Shown: in pieces, positions 7,573 to 15,164 of the stretch
How the letters are laid out: the number at the start of each line of letters is the position of its first letter
How positions within the stretch are numbered: the first letter of the stretch is position 1
From: Acidimicrobiaceae bacterium
GTDB lineage: Bacteria; Actinomycetota; Acidimicrobiia; Acidimicrobiales; RAAP-2
Assembly (NCBI GenBank): GCA_030838245.1
Contig: JAUTXB010000187.1
Coordinates: 1 to 20,507 of the forward strand
Direction of reading: 5' to 3'
Length of the DNA: 20,507 bases
Position numbers and translations under genes: made by a program
The notes under the pieces: generated by a model
The model's input: the letters and a program-made list of their open reading frames with translations, nothing else
Database searches by the model: none
What the model was told of the DNA's origin: nothing

Positions 7573-9288
7573 TCAGGCAGTTATCCGCTGGGCACCGCCC
7601 CGCCGAGCACCGTCGCGGAGCAGCCGACCGGGGAGGGCGCCGGTGGACTTCCCCTCGTCCAGCACGACTTGGCCGGCCACGACGGTGGCCCTGAAGCCTG
7701 TTGCCCCCTGGCGCAGCCGCCGTGCCCCGCCAGGCAGGTCGGTCACCACCTCGGGCATCGACGGAGCCACCGTGTCGGGATCGAACACGTTCAGGTCGGC
7801 AGCCAAGCCGGGCCGCAACCGGCCCCGGTCCGTGAACCCCCAGGCGTCGGCCGTAGCACTGGTCAACATCCGGACCGCCTCTTCCAAGGTGAGGTCCTGA
7901 CGTTGCCGCACCCAATAGGCCAGGAGGTGGGTCTGGATCGAGCTGTCGATGACCTGGCTCACGTGGGCACCCGAGTCCGAGAACGTCATCACTGAACCCT
8001 GGTGGCGCAGAAAAGGAAGGATCAGGTCGGGGTCCTCGGGCGTGATGGGCTGGATGAACAGCTGCTCGAGCCCGGTGGAGACGGCGAGATCGATCATGAG
8101 CTCGACCGGCGCCATCCTTCGGGCCGCGGCCACCTGAGCCACCGTGGCGTGGGGTGGGACCGCCCCGTTCATGACATAGACGTGGTCGAAGTCGGGGCGA
8201 CGGGCCTCAGCACCGATGGCCCGCCCGTAGTCGCCGTGCTCAGCCGCGTCCACCAGGCGGGCCCGGACGGACGGATCGGACAAGGCGGCCAGCTGCTCGC
8301 TGGCCGGTCGGGCCCGGAGGTCCCGCCACTCGGGCAGGCGGTCGAAGGGCAGCCGGGTCTGAAAGGAGAGAAGGGTGGCCACGCCCCGGCAATGGCTCTG
8401 GCCGAACATGGTGCCTCCGGCCGCGGCCACGTCGTCGATGAGCTCGAGCAGGTGCTCGTCGTACCCCCCGACCACCCCGAAACTGACCGGCACTCCCGAG
8501 TCGAGGGCCAGCCCGCGGAGGCGCTCCAAGAACTCGGCCCGGCGCTCGGGGTCCCGGGACCGGGCCGCCCCCTCGAGTGCCAGTTCGAAGACGCCGGCCC
8601 GTTCCCGGCCGAGCACGCCGACGAGGCGTTGCACCTCGCTCCAGGCGGCCAGTCGGCTGGCCACCGGGCGGTCGTCGGAGGTGGCGTGGTTGCCGCTGCG
8701 CGACGTGGTCAGCCCGATGGCACCAGCCCGCATGGCCGACTCGAGCTCGACCTCCATGCGACCGAGGTCGTCCTCGTCGGCCTCCTCCTCGAAGGCCCGC
8801 TCGCCCATGGCCCACGTCCGGAGAGCCGAGTGGCCGACATAGGCGGCGTAGTTGATGCCCTTGGGTTGACGATCGACCTCGTCGAGGTACTGGGCGAAGG
8901 TCTCCCACCCCCACTCGATCCCAGCGGCCAGGGCGGCCGGTGAGATGTCCTCGGCCCGCTCCAGGTTCCGGACGACCAGCTCGCGTGCGTCGGACCGGAC
9001 AGGGGCGAGGGAGAAGCCGCAGTTGCCCATGACCACGGTGGTCACCCCGTGCCAGCACGAGCAGGTGCCGAGCGGGTCCCACATGACCTGGGCGTCCATG
9101 TGGGTATGGCCGTCGACGAATCCCGGTGTCACCACCTGGCCCTCGGCGTCGATCTCCGACGGAGCCCGCGCTGTGATGCGGCCGATCTCGGCGATGCGGT
9201 CCCCCGAAACGGCCACGTCGGCCCGGTACGAGGGTCCTCCCGAGCCGTCCACCACGGTGCCGTTTCGAATGACGAGGTCATAAGCCAA
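7573..9288 (-). CDS. N-acyl-D-amino-acid deacylase-family amidohydrolase
   Basis: A 571-aa amidohydrolase-superfamily enzyme related to D-aminoacylase, which releases free D-amino acids from N-acyl-D-amino acids. It begins with the family's YDLVIRNGTVVDGSG strand. It has the metal motif GHTHMD (H61, H63), the D-aminoacylase cysteine in MGNCGFS (C90), FSDSGAH (D438) and the closing beta-domain GRLRPGLAADLNVFDP. The two further histidines of classical D-aminoacylase were not found at the expected places (VFELALEG about 233-240 and VSFGVVGG about 268-275). The true substrate may therefore differ, as in many annotated homologues. TTG 9288 is the start because the family strand begins at once; the ribosome site is only a G-run seven bases upstream. 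It probably leads the operon with the NTF2-like gene, tldD and tldE. Confidence 0.85.
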   Translation of the reverse strand: MAYDLVIRNGTVVDGSGGPSYRADVAVSGDRIAEIGRITARAPSEIDAEGQVVTPGFVDGHTHMDAQVMWDPLGTCSCWHGVTTVVMGNCGFSLAPVRSDARELVVRNLERAEDISPAALAAGIEWGWETFAQYLDEVDRQPKGINYAAYVGHSALRTWAMGERAFEEEADEDDLGRMEVELESAMRAGAIGLTTSRSGNHATSDDRPVASRLAAWSEVQRLVGVLGRERAGVFELALEGAARSRDPERRAEFLERLRGLALDSGVPVSFGVVGGYDEHLLELIDDVAAAGGTMFGQSHCRGVATLLSFQTRLPFDRLPEWRDLRARPASEQLAALSDPSVRARLVDAAEHGDYGRAIGAEARRPDFDHVYVMNGAVPPHATVAQVAAARRMAPVELMIDLAVSTGLEQLFIQPITPEDPDLILPFLRHQGSVMTFSDSGAHVSQVIDSSIQTHLLAYWVRQRQDLTLEEAVRMLTSATADAWGFTDRGRLRPGLAADLNVFDPDTVAPSMPEVVTDLPGGARRLRQGATGFRATVVAGQVVLDEGKSTGALPGRLLRDGARRGGAQRITA

Positions 9289-9469
9289 GACAAGCCCCCA
9301 TGTATGTGTCTGTGCGGCCAGCCCACGCTATCCCAGGGCCACCCCAGGTGGCCTCTCGTCGGCGCCTCAGCATCGGGTCCCAGCATTGGGTGCCGACACG
9401 TTGGCGCGGCGCGGACAGTCGCGGTGGGGCACCCGGTTCGTCGCCGTCCCGACCGGGTAGGGGACGGAG
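9289..9469. promoter_or_regulatory. Divergent intergenic region with inverted and tandem repeats
   Basis: This 181-base gap separates the D-aminoacylase gene (minus) from the CYTH-CHAD gene (plus) and must hold promoters for both. No convincing -10/-35 pair was recognised. It contains a perfect seven-pair hairpin GGCCACC-CCA-GGTGGCC (9337-9353). It also has two adjoining 13-base repeats, CAGCATCGGGTCC and CAGCATTGGGTGC (9368-9393, 11 of 13 identical), and an ACCCGG/CCGGGT pair (9431-9436, 9453-9458) just before the ribosome site. Any of these could bind a regulator. Confidence 0.4.
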
Positions 9470-11029
9470 ATGGCTTCTCACACCCAATCCCTGGAGCAAG
9501 AGATAAAGCTGGATGTCGGCCTGGGCTTTCAGGTTCCCGACCTGACCGGAGTGGTCGATGGCGTGATCACCGACCGCCGCCCCACCCTCGAGCTGGTGGC
9601 GACCTATTTCGACACACCGGACCTCCGGCTGCTGCAGCGGGGGATCACCCTCCGGCGCCGTCGTGATCGCACAGCTGGGGGCGAAGATCTGTGGACGCTC
9701 AAGCTCCCGAACGGCCAGGCCACAGCCACGCTCGATCGGAACGAGATCTCGTGGCCGGGACGCCAACCCGACATTCCGGACGAGGCCGTGGGGCTCGTGC
9801 GTGGGATCGTGCGTCATGCCCCGTTGCAGGAGGTGGCCGAGCTGGAGACGACCCGGCAGCGCCTGGTGCTGATGGATGCAGCCGGGATCACCATGGGCGA
9901 GCTGGACGATGACACCGTGGCCGTGCACGGCGGCGCCCAGGACGGCTTGCGCTTCCGGCAGGTCGAGTTTGAGCTGGTCGGCGGCCAGGGCGCGGTGGTG
10001 GACGCTCTGGTGGAGCGGTTGGGCGGCGCCGGAGCCGCCATCGACCGCCGCGGGCCGAAGCTGGTCCAAGCGCTGGGGCTGGAACCAGGCTCGCTCGATG
10101 ATCGACCCGTTCCGCCGCTCGGACCGCACGCCCGGCTCGGAGACGTGGTCAAGGACTCCATTCACGGTGCGCTCGAGCGAATCCTCGACCACGAGTACGG
10201 CATTCGTCTGGACGGCGGAGACGCCGAAGCCGTGCACCAGTCCCGGGTGGCCACGCGGCGGCTCCGCTCCGACCTCAAGACCTTGGCCGATGTGCTCGAT
10301 CCGGTCTGGCTGTCGCACACCCGGGCCGATCTGAAATGGATAGCCGACGCCCTGGGCGAGGTGCGCGACATCGACGTCCTGACCGGCCATCTGGAAACGG
10401 AGATGGGCCACGCACCCCCCGCCGACACCCGGCCCTTCGGCGAGCTCCATCTGGACCTCGGTCGCCGACGTGAGGCTGCGCACGCCGCCCTGCTCGATGC
10501 CATGTCGAGCGACCGCTACCTGACCCTGCTCGACCGATTGCATGCCTCGGCCGGAGCGCCACCGTTCCTGGGCACCGCCCAATCCGGGACCGATAAGGGA
10601 TCAGGCCCGCACCCCGACGACCGGGCCGACCGGGTGCTGCCGACGCTGGTCCGTCGCCCATGGCGCAAGTTGCGCCGCAGCGTCCGCCATGCCGGTGCGC
10701 ACCCGACGGACCGCCAGTTGCACCGGATCCGGATCCGAGCCAAGCAGCTCAGGTACGCGGCCGAGGCGGCCACGCCGGTGGTCGGCAATCCCGCTCGGAG
10801 GATGGCCGCTGCCGCCGAGTCCCTCCAGACCGTCCTGGGCGACTATCACGACGCGGTCACCGCTGAGGACTGGTTCCGGCGAGAGGCAGCCACCGGATCG
10901 CGCGCCGCAGCCTTCTCCGCCGGCCAACTCGTCGCCGGGCAACGGCAACGGCGCGAAGACCTTCGCCGTGAGTGGCGCGGGGTGTGGGCCGCGCTCGACC
11001 GCAAGAAGGTCCGCCAATGGCTGGGCTGA
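9470..11029 (+). CDS. CYTH and CHAD domain-containing protein
   Basis: A 519-aa two-domain protein. The N-terminal CYTH domain (about 7-205) opens with ExExK as E9, E11 and K13 (EQEIK), continues with YFDTPDLRLLQRGITLRRRR, and is of the triphosphate-tunnel metalloenzyme fold that acts on triphosphates. The C-terminal CHAD domain (about 223-515) has the conserved basic helices VHQSRVATRRLRSDL (H256, R259, R263, R264) and HRIRIRAKQLRYAAE (H418, R421, K425, R428), and the GDYHDA motif (H460, D461). CHAD domains bind inorganic polyphosphate; a role in polyphosphate handling is inferred from the family. A Gly/Asp-rich linker lies near 362-387. AGGGGA ends five bases before ATG 9470. It is a single-gene unit that meets the nitroreductase gene tail to tail with three bases between stops. 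Confidence 0.92.
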   Translation: MASHTQSLEQEIKLDVGLGFQVPDLTGVVDGVITDRRPTLELVATYFDTPDLRLLQRGITLRRRRDRTAGGEDLWTLKLPNGQATATLDRNEISWPGRQPDIPDEAVGLVRGIVRHAPLQEVAELETTRQRLVLMDAAGITMGELDDDTVAVHGGAQDGLRFRQVEFELVGGQGAVVDALVERLGGAGAAIDRRGPKLVQALGLEPGSLDDRPVPPLGPHARLGDVVKDSIHGALERILDHEYGIRLDGGDAEAVHQSRVATRRLRSDLKTLADVLDPVWLSHTRADLKWIADALGEVRDIDVLTGHLETEMGHAPPADTRPFGELHLDLGRRREAAHAALLDAMSSDRYLTLLDRLHASAGAPPFLGTAQSGTDKGSGPHPDDRADRVLPTLVRRPWRKLRRSVRHAGAHPTDRQLHRIRIRAKQLRYAAEAATPVVGNPARRMAAAAESLQTVLGDYHDAVTAEDWFRREAATGSRAAAFSAGQLVAGQRQRREDLRREWRGVWAALDRKKVRQWLG

Positions 11030-11032
11030 TCC

Positions 11033-11632
11033 CTACCACCGACCGCGGTGGACGGACTCCTCGAACGGGCGCCGCCCTCGGGTGAGCGAGCTCGACGGAG
11101 GATCGGGCTGCGCCGGCTGGCCCAGCAGTACTGCTCCCATCCACACCATTCGCTCGGGTACGGCCAGGACAGAGCGGAGCTCCGCCTCACCTCGGAAGTT
11201 CCCGAGAAAGGCGGCGCCGATCCGTGCTTCGGTCGCTCGGAGCAGCAGGGCCATGGTGGCGAAGGCGACGTCGACAAACCAGAACGGGACGACCCAGGAG
11301 ACGTCGACCCCGTCGGCTCGAGCCTTGTCCGGTTCCGAGTAGCGGCTGGTGTACCGGTCGGGGTCACCGTAGGCGAGCACGACGACCGGGGCCCGCCGCA
11401 GCCCGTCGTAGCGCCGGGAGTCTCGCCGCCATGCCTCGTCAGTGGTTGCCTGCCAGTAGCGGTCCGTCTCGGTCGCGCCCTCGAGGACGACGAACTCCGT
11501 TCCCTGGGTGTTGCCGGCGGAAGGGGCCCGGAGGGCGTCGGCCAGGATCCCGTCGACCAGACCGTCAGGTAGGGGCCGATCGGAGAAGTTGCGTGTCATC
11601 CGGCGCCGTCGGATCGCCTCGGTGAGCTCCAT
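11033..11632 (-). CDS. Nitroreductase family protein
   Basis: A 199-aa FMN-dependent nitroreductase-fold protein. The N-terminal helix with MELTEAIRRRRMTRNFSDRPLP is the usual FMN-phosphate binding start. DALRAPSAGNTQG is the second FMN-contact motif, and VDVAFATMALLLRATEARIGAAFLGNF is the helix followed by the conserved glycine turn. The closing PERMVWMGAVLLGQP segment is typical too. Such enzymes transfer electrons from NAD(P)H to nitro, quinone or enone compounds; the substrate here is unknown. Length is normal for the family. ATG 11632 fits the family start. Its stop lies three bases from that of the CYTH-CHAD gene, leaving no room for a separate terminator. Confidence 0.85.
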   Translation of the reverse strand: MELTEAIRRRRMTRNFSDRPLPDGLVDGILADALRAPSAGNTQGTEFVVLEGATETDRYWQATTDEAWRRDSRRYDGLRRAPVVVLAYGDPDRYTSRYSEPDKARADGVDVSWVVPFWFVDVAFATMALLLRATEARIGAAFLGNFRGEAELRSVLAVPERMVWMGAVLLGQPAQPDPPSSSLTRGRRPFEESVHRGRW

Positions 11633-11655
11633 GATCGAACGCTATCGGCGGGCTG

Positions 11656-11740
11656 TCACCTCAGGAGCTCGATGGGGCCTTTGCCGTCGACGTAGCCGGG
11701 GCGCCGGGTACAGGTTGTAGCCGAGGAGGTCCTGCCACTC
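11656..11740 (-). pseudogene. Possible frameshifted C-terminal gene remnant
   Basis: Reading the minus strand from 11740, one frame gives EWQDLLGYNLYPAP. A run of four C (11698-11701) then breaks the frame. Removing one C continues it as GYVDGKGPIELLR and a TGA at 11658-11656. Both halves read like ordinary protein ending in a natural stop, though the family is not recognised. No intact upstream part exists, because the same frame has the 179-aa gene's stop 12 bases before. It could be a degraded gene end or chance. Confidence 0.3.
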
Positions 11741-11752
11741 AGAGCACCGCTC

Positions 11753-12292
11753 TCAGCTCGCCTGCTCCCTCATGCGCGCCGCTTCGATCTGGGCCCGTCG
11801 AAGCAGCTCGTCCACGCGGTCGATCGCCGGGGTCACGAGCTCAGGGCGCTCTCGAACGGCGAGAGCCAGTTGGTGGGCGCCGGCCAGATCCAGCATCTCC
11901 GGTAGCCGTTGCCTGAGCCGACCCAGTGTCCATTCGATGGGGTCGCCTTCGGCAACTTCGTCGATCCGGCAGATCAGGTTCCCCTGCTCCGCGTTCTTGA
12001 TGTAGTGGTAGTGCGGTTCCTTTTCGAAGCAGTCGAACCTAAGGTGCTCGATGCCGTCGGAGGCGTCGCAGACGTGCACCGTTGCCCCGAAGTCGTCATA
12101 GACGGCAGCACTCAGGTCGTGGGAACCGGCGATGTTCTGCGCCCGAAGGACCTCGTTGGTCAAGAGCCTGGACTCGATGACGAACGCCACCGGACCGGCG
12201 TCGACGGTGATGCAGTGCTCGGGAACCGGGGGAATGGGCATCGCGGTATAGAAGATTCCCCGTTGGTAGGGATGGGATTCCATGGTCGTCAT
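11753..12292 (-). CDS. Unrecognised 179-aa conserved-looking protein
   Basis: No family was recognised. The protein is soluble, acidic in its middle, and has no signal peptide or membrane segment. The N-terminal half looks beta-rich (CITVDAGPVAFVIESRL, DFGATVHVCDASDGIEHLRFDCF). The motif EKEPHYHYI (two histidines two residues apart) could contact a metal or ligand. The C-terminal half is helical (WTLGRLRQRLPEMLDLAG, VDELLRRAQIEAARMREQ). ATG 12292 is supported by GAGGA five bases upstream. It is transcribed divergently from the AMP-dependent ligase across 140 bases of AT-rich control DNA, which suggests a shared regulator and possibly a shared pathway. Confidence 0.75.
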   Translation of the reverse strand: MTTMESHPYQRGIFYTAMPIPPVPEHCITVDAGPVAFVIESRLLTNEVLRAQNIAGSHDLSAAVYDDFGATVHVCDASDGIEHLRFDCFEKEPHYHYIKNAEQGNLICRIDEVAEGDPIEWTLGRLRQRLPEMLDLAGAHQLALAVRERPELVTPAIDRVDELLRRAQIEAARMREQAS

Positions 12293-12432
12293 GATCGTCC
12301 TCGCGCCGTTCAGAAGATGATGCAGGCCCTACGTGTGCTGGCCCGTATTGTGCTCGGCTTCTGCCATATCCGTCCATCGTACTATTGTTTGGAAGTTAAG
12401 GAATAGTCGTCGACCGAGCATCAAGGAGAGGC
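12293..12432. promoter_or_regulatory. Divergent promoter region, AT-rich box with inverted repeat
   Basis: The segment 12379-12410 is strikingly AT-rich against its surroundings and lies between divergent genes. ACTATT (12381-12386) and AATAGT (12402-12407) form an exact inverted repeat around TTGTTTGGAAGTTAAGG-type sequence. Possible -10 boxes are TACTAT at 12380-12385 on plus and TACGAT on minus, neither with a good -35. The box GTTTGGAAG (12387-12395) resembles sequences upstream of the amidohydrolase and the SDR. AAGGAG (12423-12428) serves the ligase start. Confidence 0.4.
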
Positions 12433-14109
12433 GTGTCGTCAGCTGGAGCTGAATTCCGCACCATGGTCGATCCCGAGATCGGCGCGGCGTACCGAGCCGC
12501 CGGGTGGTGGGGCGATCTGACAGTGGCCGATCTCGTCGAGCGACACGCTGGTGCCCGTCCGGGCGACACCGCGTTCATCACCCTGAACGCCAAGATGACC
12601 TGGGACGAATATCGACGATCATCGGACCGGCTCGGTCATGCGCTCATGGGTTCAGGGCTCGAGCCAGGCGAGAGGGCGGCGGTCCTGTTGCCCGATGGTG
12701 CGTCGGTGCACGTGGCCTTTGTGGCCAATGAGAAGGCCGGTCTGATTACGGTCGGGATTGGCGCCCGCGCCGGCGAGCAAGAGATACGTCACCTCGTGTC
12801 TCGTACCGGATCGGTGGTCCTCATCACCCACGCCGACCATCGCGGCACGGACATGGCCAAGCTCTACGATCAGCTTCGGACCGAAGGGCTCCCGCTGAGA
12901 CGGCACGTGATCATCCCGGTGTTCGAGGCCGACCTGGAGGCCCCGATCCTGGTCGACGGGGTCGAGGCCCCCGGTGTCACCGATGCCGGGCCAACCTCCT
13001 TCGACGGCCGGCGACTGGGTCCGGACGACTTGTTCATGATCAACTCCACCTCTGGGACTACCGGCCTGCCCAAGTGCGTCATGCACACCCAGAACTCCAA
13101 GTTCTACATGGCCCAACAGGCATGTGAAGTGGGACAGCTCCAAGCCGACGAGGTGCTCGTGGGCATGGCGCCCGTCCCGTTTGGCTTCGGGTTGTTCACC
13201 ACTCATTTCGTCACCGCCGTGCTGGGGGCGCCGGCGGTCATCACCGAGCAGTTCTCCGCAGAATCGACGATCGAACTGATCGAGCGCGAGCGGGCCACAC
13301 TGCTCGTGTGCGTGAGCACCCAGTTCAAGATGATGCTGAATAGTCCCGAGATGGCGTCCCGCGACGTGTCATCGCTCCGGGTGATGTTCACCGGCGGCGA
13401 GATGATCCCCTACGAGGCGGCTCGGGACTTCGAGGAGCGAACCGGCGCGTTCGTCCTGAACTTCTATGGGTCCAACGAGAGTGGGGTTGCCACCGGCACC
13501 CGGGTCACCGACCCGACGGAGCTTCGGTTGCGAACGGGAGGTGGGCCCCTGAACGGCACCGAGGTCCGGCTGTTCGACAACGGGACCGATGTCACCAGCA
13601 CGGGAAGGGGCCAGCCCGGTAGCCGAGGGCCCGCAGTGTGCCTCGGCTACTACGACGACCCCGGCGCCAACGCCGAGCTGTTCACGCCCGATGGATTCGT
13701 CCTGCACGCAGACATCGCCACCATCGACGAAAACGGCTATCTCACTGTTGTCGGCCGTAAGTCCGAGATCATCATTCGGGGCGGGAAGAACATCTCTGCC
13801 GCTGTTGTCGAGGACGCCGTATCGACCCATCCATCGGTCGCCCTGGCCGCTGCGGTACCGATGCCCGACCCCCTCTTCGGCGAACGAGTCTGCGTGTACG
13901 TCGAGCTTCGATCAGGAGCATCGCTCACCCTGGACGAGCTGATCGATTCTCTCGCCGGCCAAGGCATGTCCAAAGAGAACTATCCCGAGCATCTAGTCGT
14001 TCTGGAGCAGCTGCCTCGCTCTTCAGGGGGCAAGGTGGCCAAGGGCCAACTGACCGCCGACGCCGCTCGCCGAGCGCCAAACAGCTCGCCTGGCATCACA
14101 GGCCCCTGA
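12433..14109 (+). CDS. Class I adenylate-forming enzyme (AMP-dependent acyl-CoA synthetase/ligase)
   Basis: A 558-aa ANL-superfamily enzyme that activates a carboxylic acid with ATP and normally transfers it to CoA. The P-loop STSGTTGLPK spans 205-214, the adenine/acyl-site motif is FYGSNESG, and the ribose-binding Asp is D427 in HADIATIDENGY. The hinge region is GRKSEIIIRGGKN (441-453), and the catalytic C-terminal lysine is K534 in SSGGKVAK. The N terminus (AYRAAGWWGDLTVADLVERHA) resembles cyclohexanecarboxylate- and aryl-acid-activating ligases, so a cyclic or aromatic acid is plausible but unproven. GTG 12433 follows AAGGAG by four bases; ATG ten codons in is the alternative. It is flanked by a divergent unknown gene and, 44 bases downstream, a convergent GntR regulator that may control it. 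Confidence 0.92.
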   Translation: MSSAGAEFRTMVDPEIGAAYRAAGWWGDLTVADLVERHAGARPGDTAFITLNAKMTWDEYRRSSDRLGHALMGSGLEPGERAAVLLPDGASVHVAFVANEKAGLITVGIGARAGEQEIRHLVSRTGSVVLITHADHRGTDMAKLYDQLRTEGLPLRRHVIIPVFEADLEAPILVDGVEAPGVTDAGPTSFDGRRLGPDDLFMINSTSGTTGLPKCVMHTQNSKFYMAQQACEVGQLQADEVLVGMAPVPFGFGLFTTHFVTAVLGAPAVITEQFSAESTIELIERERATLLVCVSTQFKMMLNSPEMASRDVSSLRVMFTGGEMIPYEAARDFEERTGAFVLNFYGSNESGVATGTRVTDPTELRLRTGGGPLNGTEVRLFDNGTDVTSTGRGQPGSRGPAVCLGYYDDPGANAELFTPDGFVLHADIATIDENGYLTVVGRKSEIIIRGGKNISAAVVEDAVSTHPSVALAAAVPMPDPLFGERVCVYVELRSGASLTLDELIDSLAGQGMSKENYPEHLVVLEQLPRSSGGKVAKGQLTADAARRAPNSSPGITGP

Positions 14110-14153
14110 CGAACCGGCTCGGCGGTGTCCACATCGGTGGCACCACTGAGGTC

Positions 14154-14966
14154 TCACTTGCCGTTCAGCTGCAGGCGGACCAGCATCGGATCGATGGGGG
14201 CACCGATTTTGCGGTCGACCTGAACGGTCCTGGCCACCTCGGTGGGGTAGTGCTGTGCGAATTTGAGGTGCCGGGCGGCAAGCTCCCGCACTTGTTCCGA
14301 CTCGCCCTCGGCAATCATGTCGATCATCTCCGCGTGGACGTCGAATGCATTGCGGCGCTCGTCAATGGGCACCAGGTCGGTGTCCCTGACCTGGTGGGCC
14401 CAGTCGGTCTCGTGACTCGACCACAGGGCTTCGAGCGCTCCCACCATGACCTTCAACGGCTCATTGCCGCACAGCTCGACGAGTGCTTCATGGAAGCGGC
14501 GAGACGTGGTCGTGGCCGAAACGAGATCGGAGACGTTGGCGACCGCCTCGCGCTGTAAAGAACGAAGCTTCGGCAGCACTGCACGCTTGCGGTCCTTTCG
14601 CTCGGCGCAGAGAGCGGCGCACGATGGCTCGCACTCTTGGAGCGCGGTGGCGACGGCAAACGTCCCGGAGTTCCTGGATCGGAGGACCAAGGCCAAGGTA
14701 TAGGCGACGTTGGCCGCCTCCGGTCGGTGCACGAGGGCACCACCCATGTTGCCTCGGCGGATGCTGATCAGGCCCTCGGTCTCGAGGATGCGCATCGCCT
14801 CGCGCAGGGACGGCTTGCTCACCGGATAGGTTGCACGGAGCACGTCCTCTTTGGGAAGCAGATCCCCGTCTTGGAGCTCCCCGCTCAGGATCTGGTCGCG
14901 GAGGTGGTTGGCCACGGACTCCGCCACGCGTTGCCATTTGAGGTTCGCCAGTGGGATTTCAGTCAT
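14154..14966 (-). CDS. GntR family transcriptional regulator, FadR/FCD subfamily
   Basis: A 270-aa regulator. The N-terminal winged helix (about 11-78) contains VAESVANHLRDQILSGEL, LPKEDVLRATYPVSKPSLREAMRILETEGLI and the wing IRRGNMGGALV. The C-terminal helical FCD ligand domain (about 95-240) has the expected histidines H159 (RRFHEAL), H211 (DVHAEMI) and H233 (ARHLKFA), plus CGN. The acidic metal ligand usual four residues before the first His is Ser155 here. ATG 14966 is chosen, nine bases after GAGGAGG. GTG 14969, one codon earlier and six bases after it, is equally possible. The gene is divergent from the amidohydrolase and ends close to the AMP-ligase, so local control of both is likely. 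The effector is unknown, typically a small organic acid or acyl-CoA. Confidence 0.92.
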   Translation of the reverse strand: MTEIPLANLKWQRVAESVANHLRDQILSGELQDGDLLPKEDVLRATYPVSKPSLREAMRILETEGLISIRRGNMGGALVHRPEAANVAYTLALVLRSRNSGTFAVATALQECEPSCAALCAERKDRKRAVLPKLRSLQREAVANVSDLVSATTTSRRFHEALVELCGNEPLKVMVGALEALWSSHETDWAHQVRDTDLVPIDERRNAFDVHAEMIDMIAEGESEQVRELAARHLKFAQHYPTEVARTVQVDRKIGAPIDPMLVRLQLNGK

Positions 14967-15014
14967 CACGGAGATCCTCCTCTTGTTCTCACTGTTGCCT
15001 CCTGCGATCGCCGT

Positions 15015-15031
15015 CAGGCTAATCAAGCCTG
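15015..15031. promoter_or_regulatory. Inverted repeat upstream of the GntR gene, candidate operator
   Basis: CAGGCT (15015-15020) and AGCCTG (15026-15031) are exact reverse complements around AATCA. The site lies 49-65 bases upstream of the GntR gene's ATG, where an autoregulatory operator would be expected. No -10/-35 pair was recognised for this gene. The arms differ from those of the palindrome at 15151-15164. Confidence 0.35.
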
Positions 15032-15129
15032 TGCGACGTGAGGGCCATGGGGCGGTCAACTCGGACTACCCGCGCAACTTGTTCCCTCCCTCGCCGTTGA
15101 AGCTTGGGCGTGGCCCCCGCCCTCCATGC

Positions 15130-15158
15130 TTGACACCTTACCCGCTAACTTCTTAAGT
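15130..15158 (+). promoter_or_regulatory. Promoter of the amidohydrolase gene
   Basis: TTGACA (15130-15135) matches the -35 consensus exactly. Seventeen bases later TTAAGT (15153-15158) is the best-placed -10, with partial match, inside a short AT-rich stretch. The predicted transcript start is near 15165, which leaves a leader of about 165 bases before ATG 15330. The promoter lies in the 363-base gap (14967-15329) between the divergent GntR and amidohydrolase genes. Apart from this promoter, the two palindromes and a GC-rich stem (GGGCG 15106-15110, CGCCC 15118-15122), nothing else was recognised in that gap. Confidence 0.5.
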
Positions 15159-15164
15159 TTAAGA
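15151..15164. promoter_or_regulatory. 14-bp palindrome over the -10, candidate GntR operator
   Basis: TCTTAA and TTAAGA half-sites flank a central GT (15151-15164); six of seven base pairs match. It covers the -10 of the amidohydrolase promoter, so a bound protein would block transcription. The divergent GntR gene next to it is the natural candidate repressor. The assignment is by position only. Confidence 0.45.
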
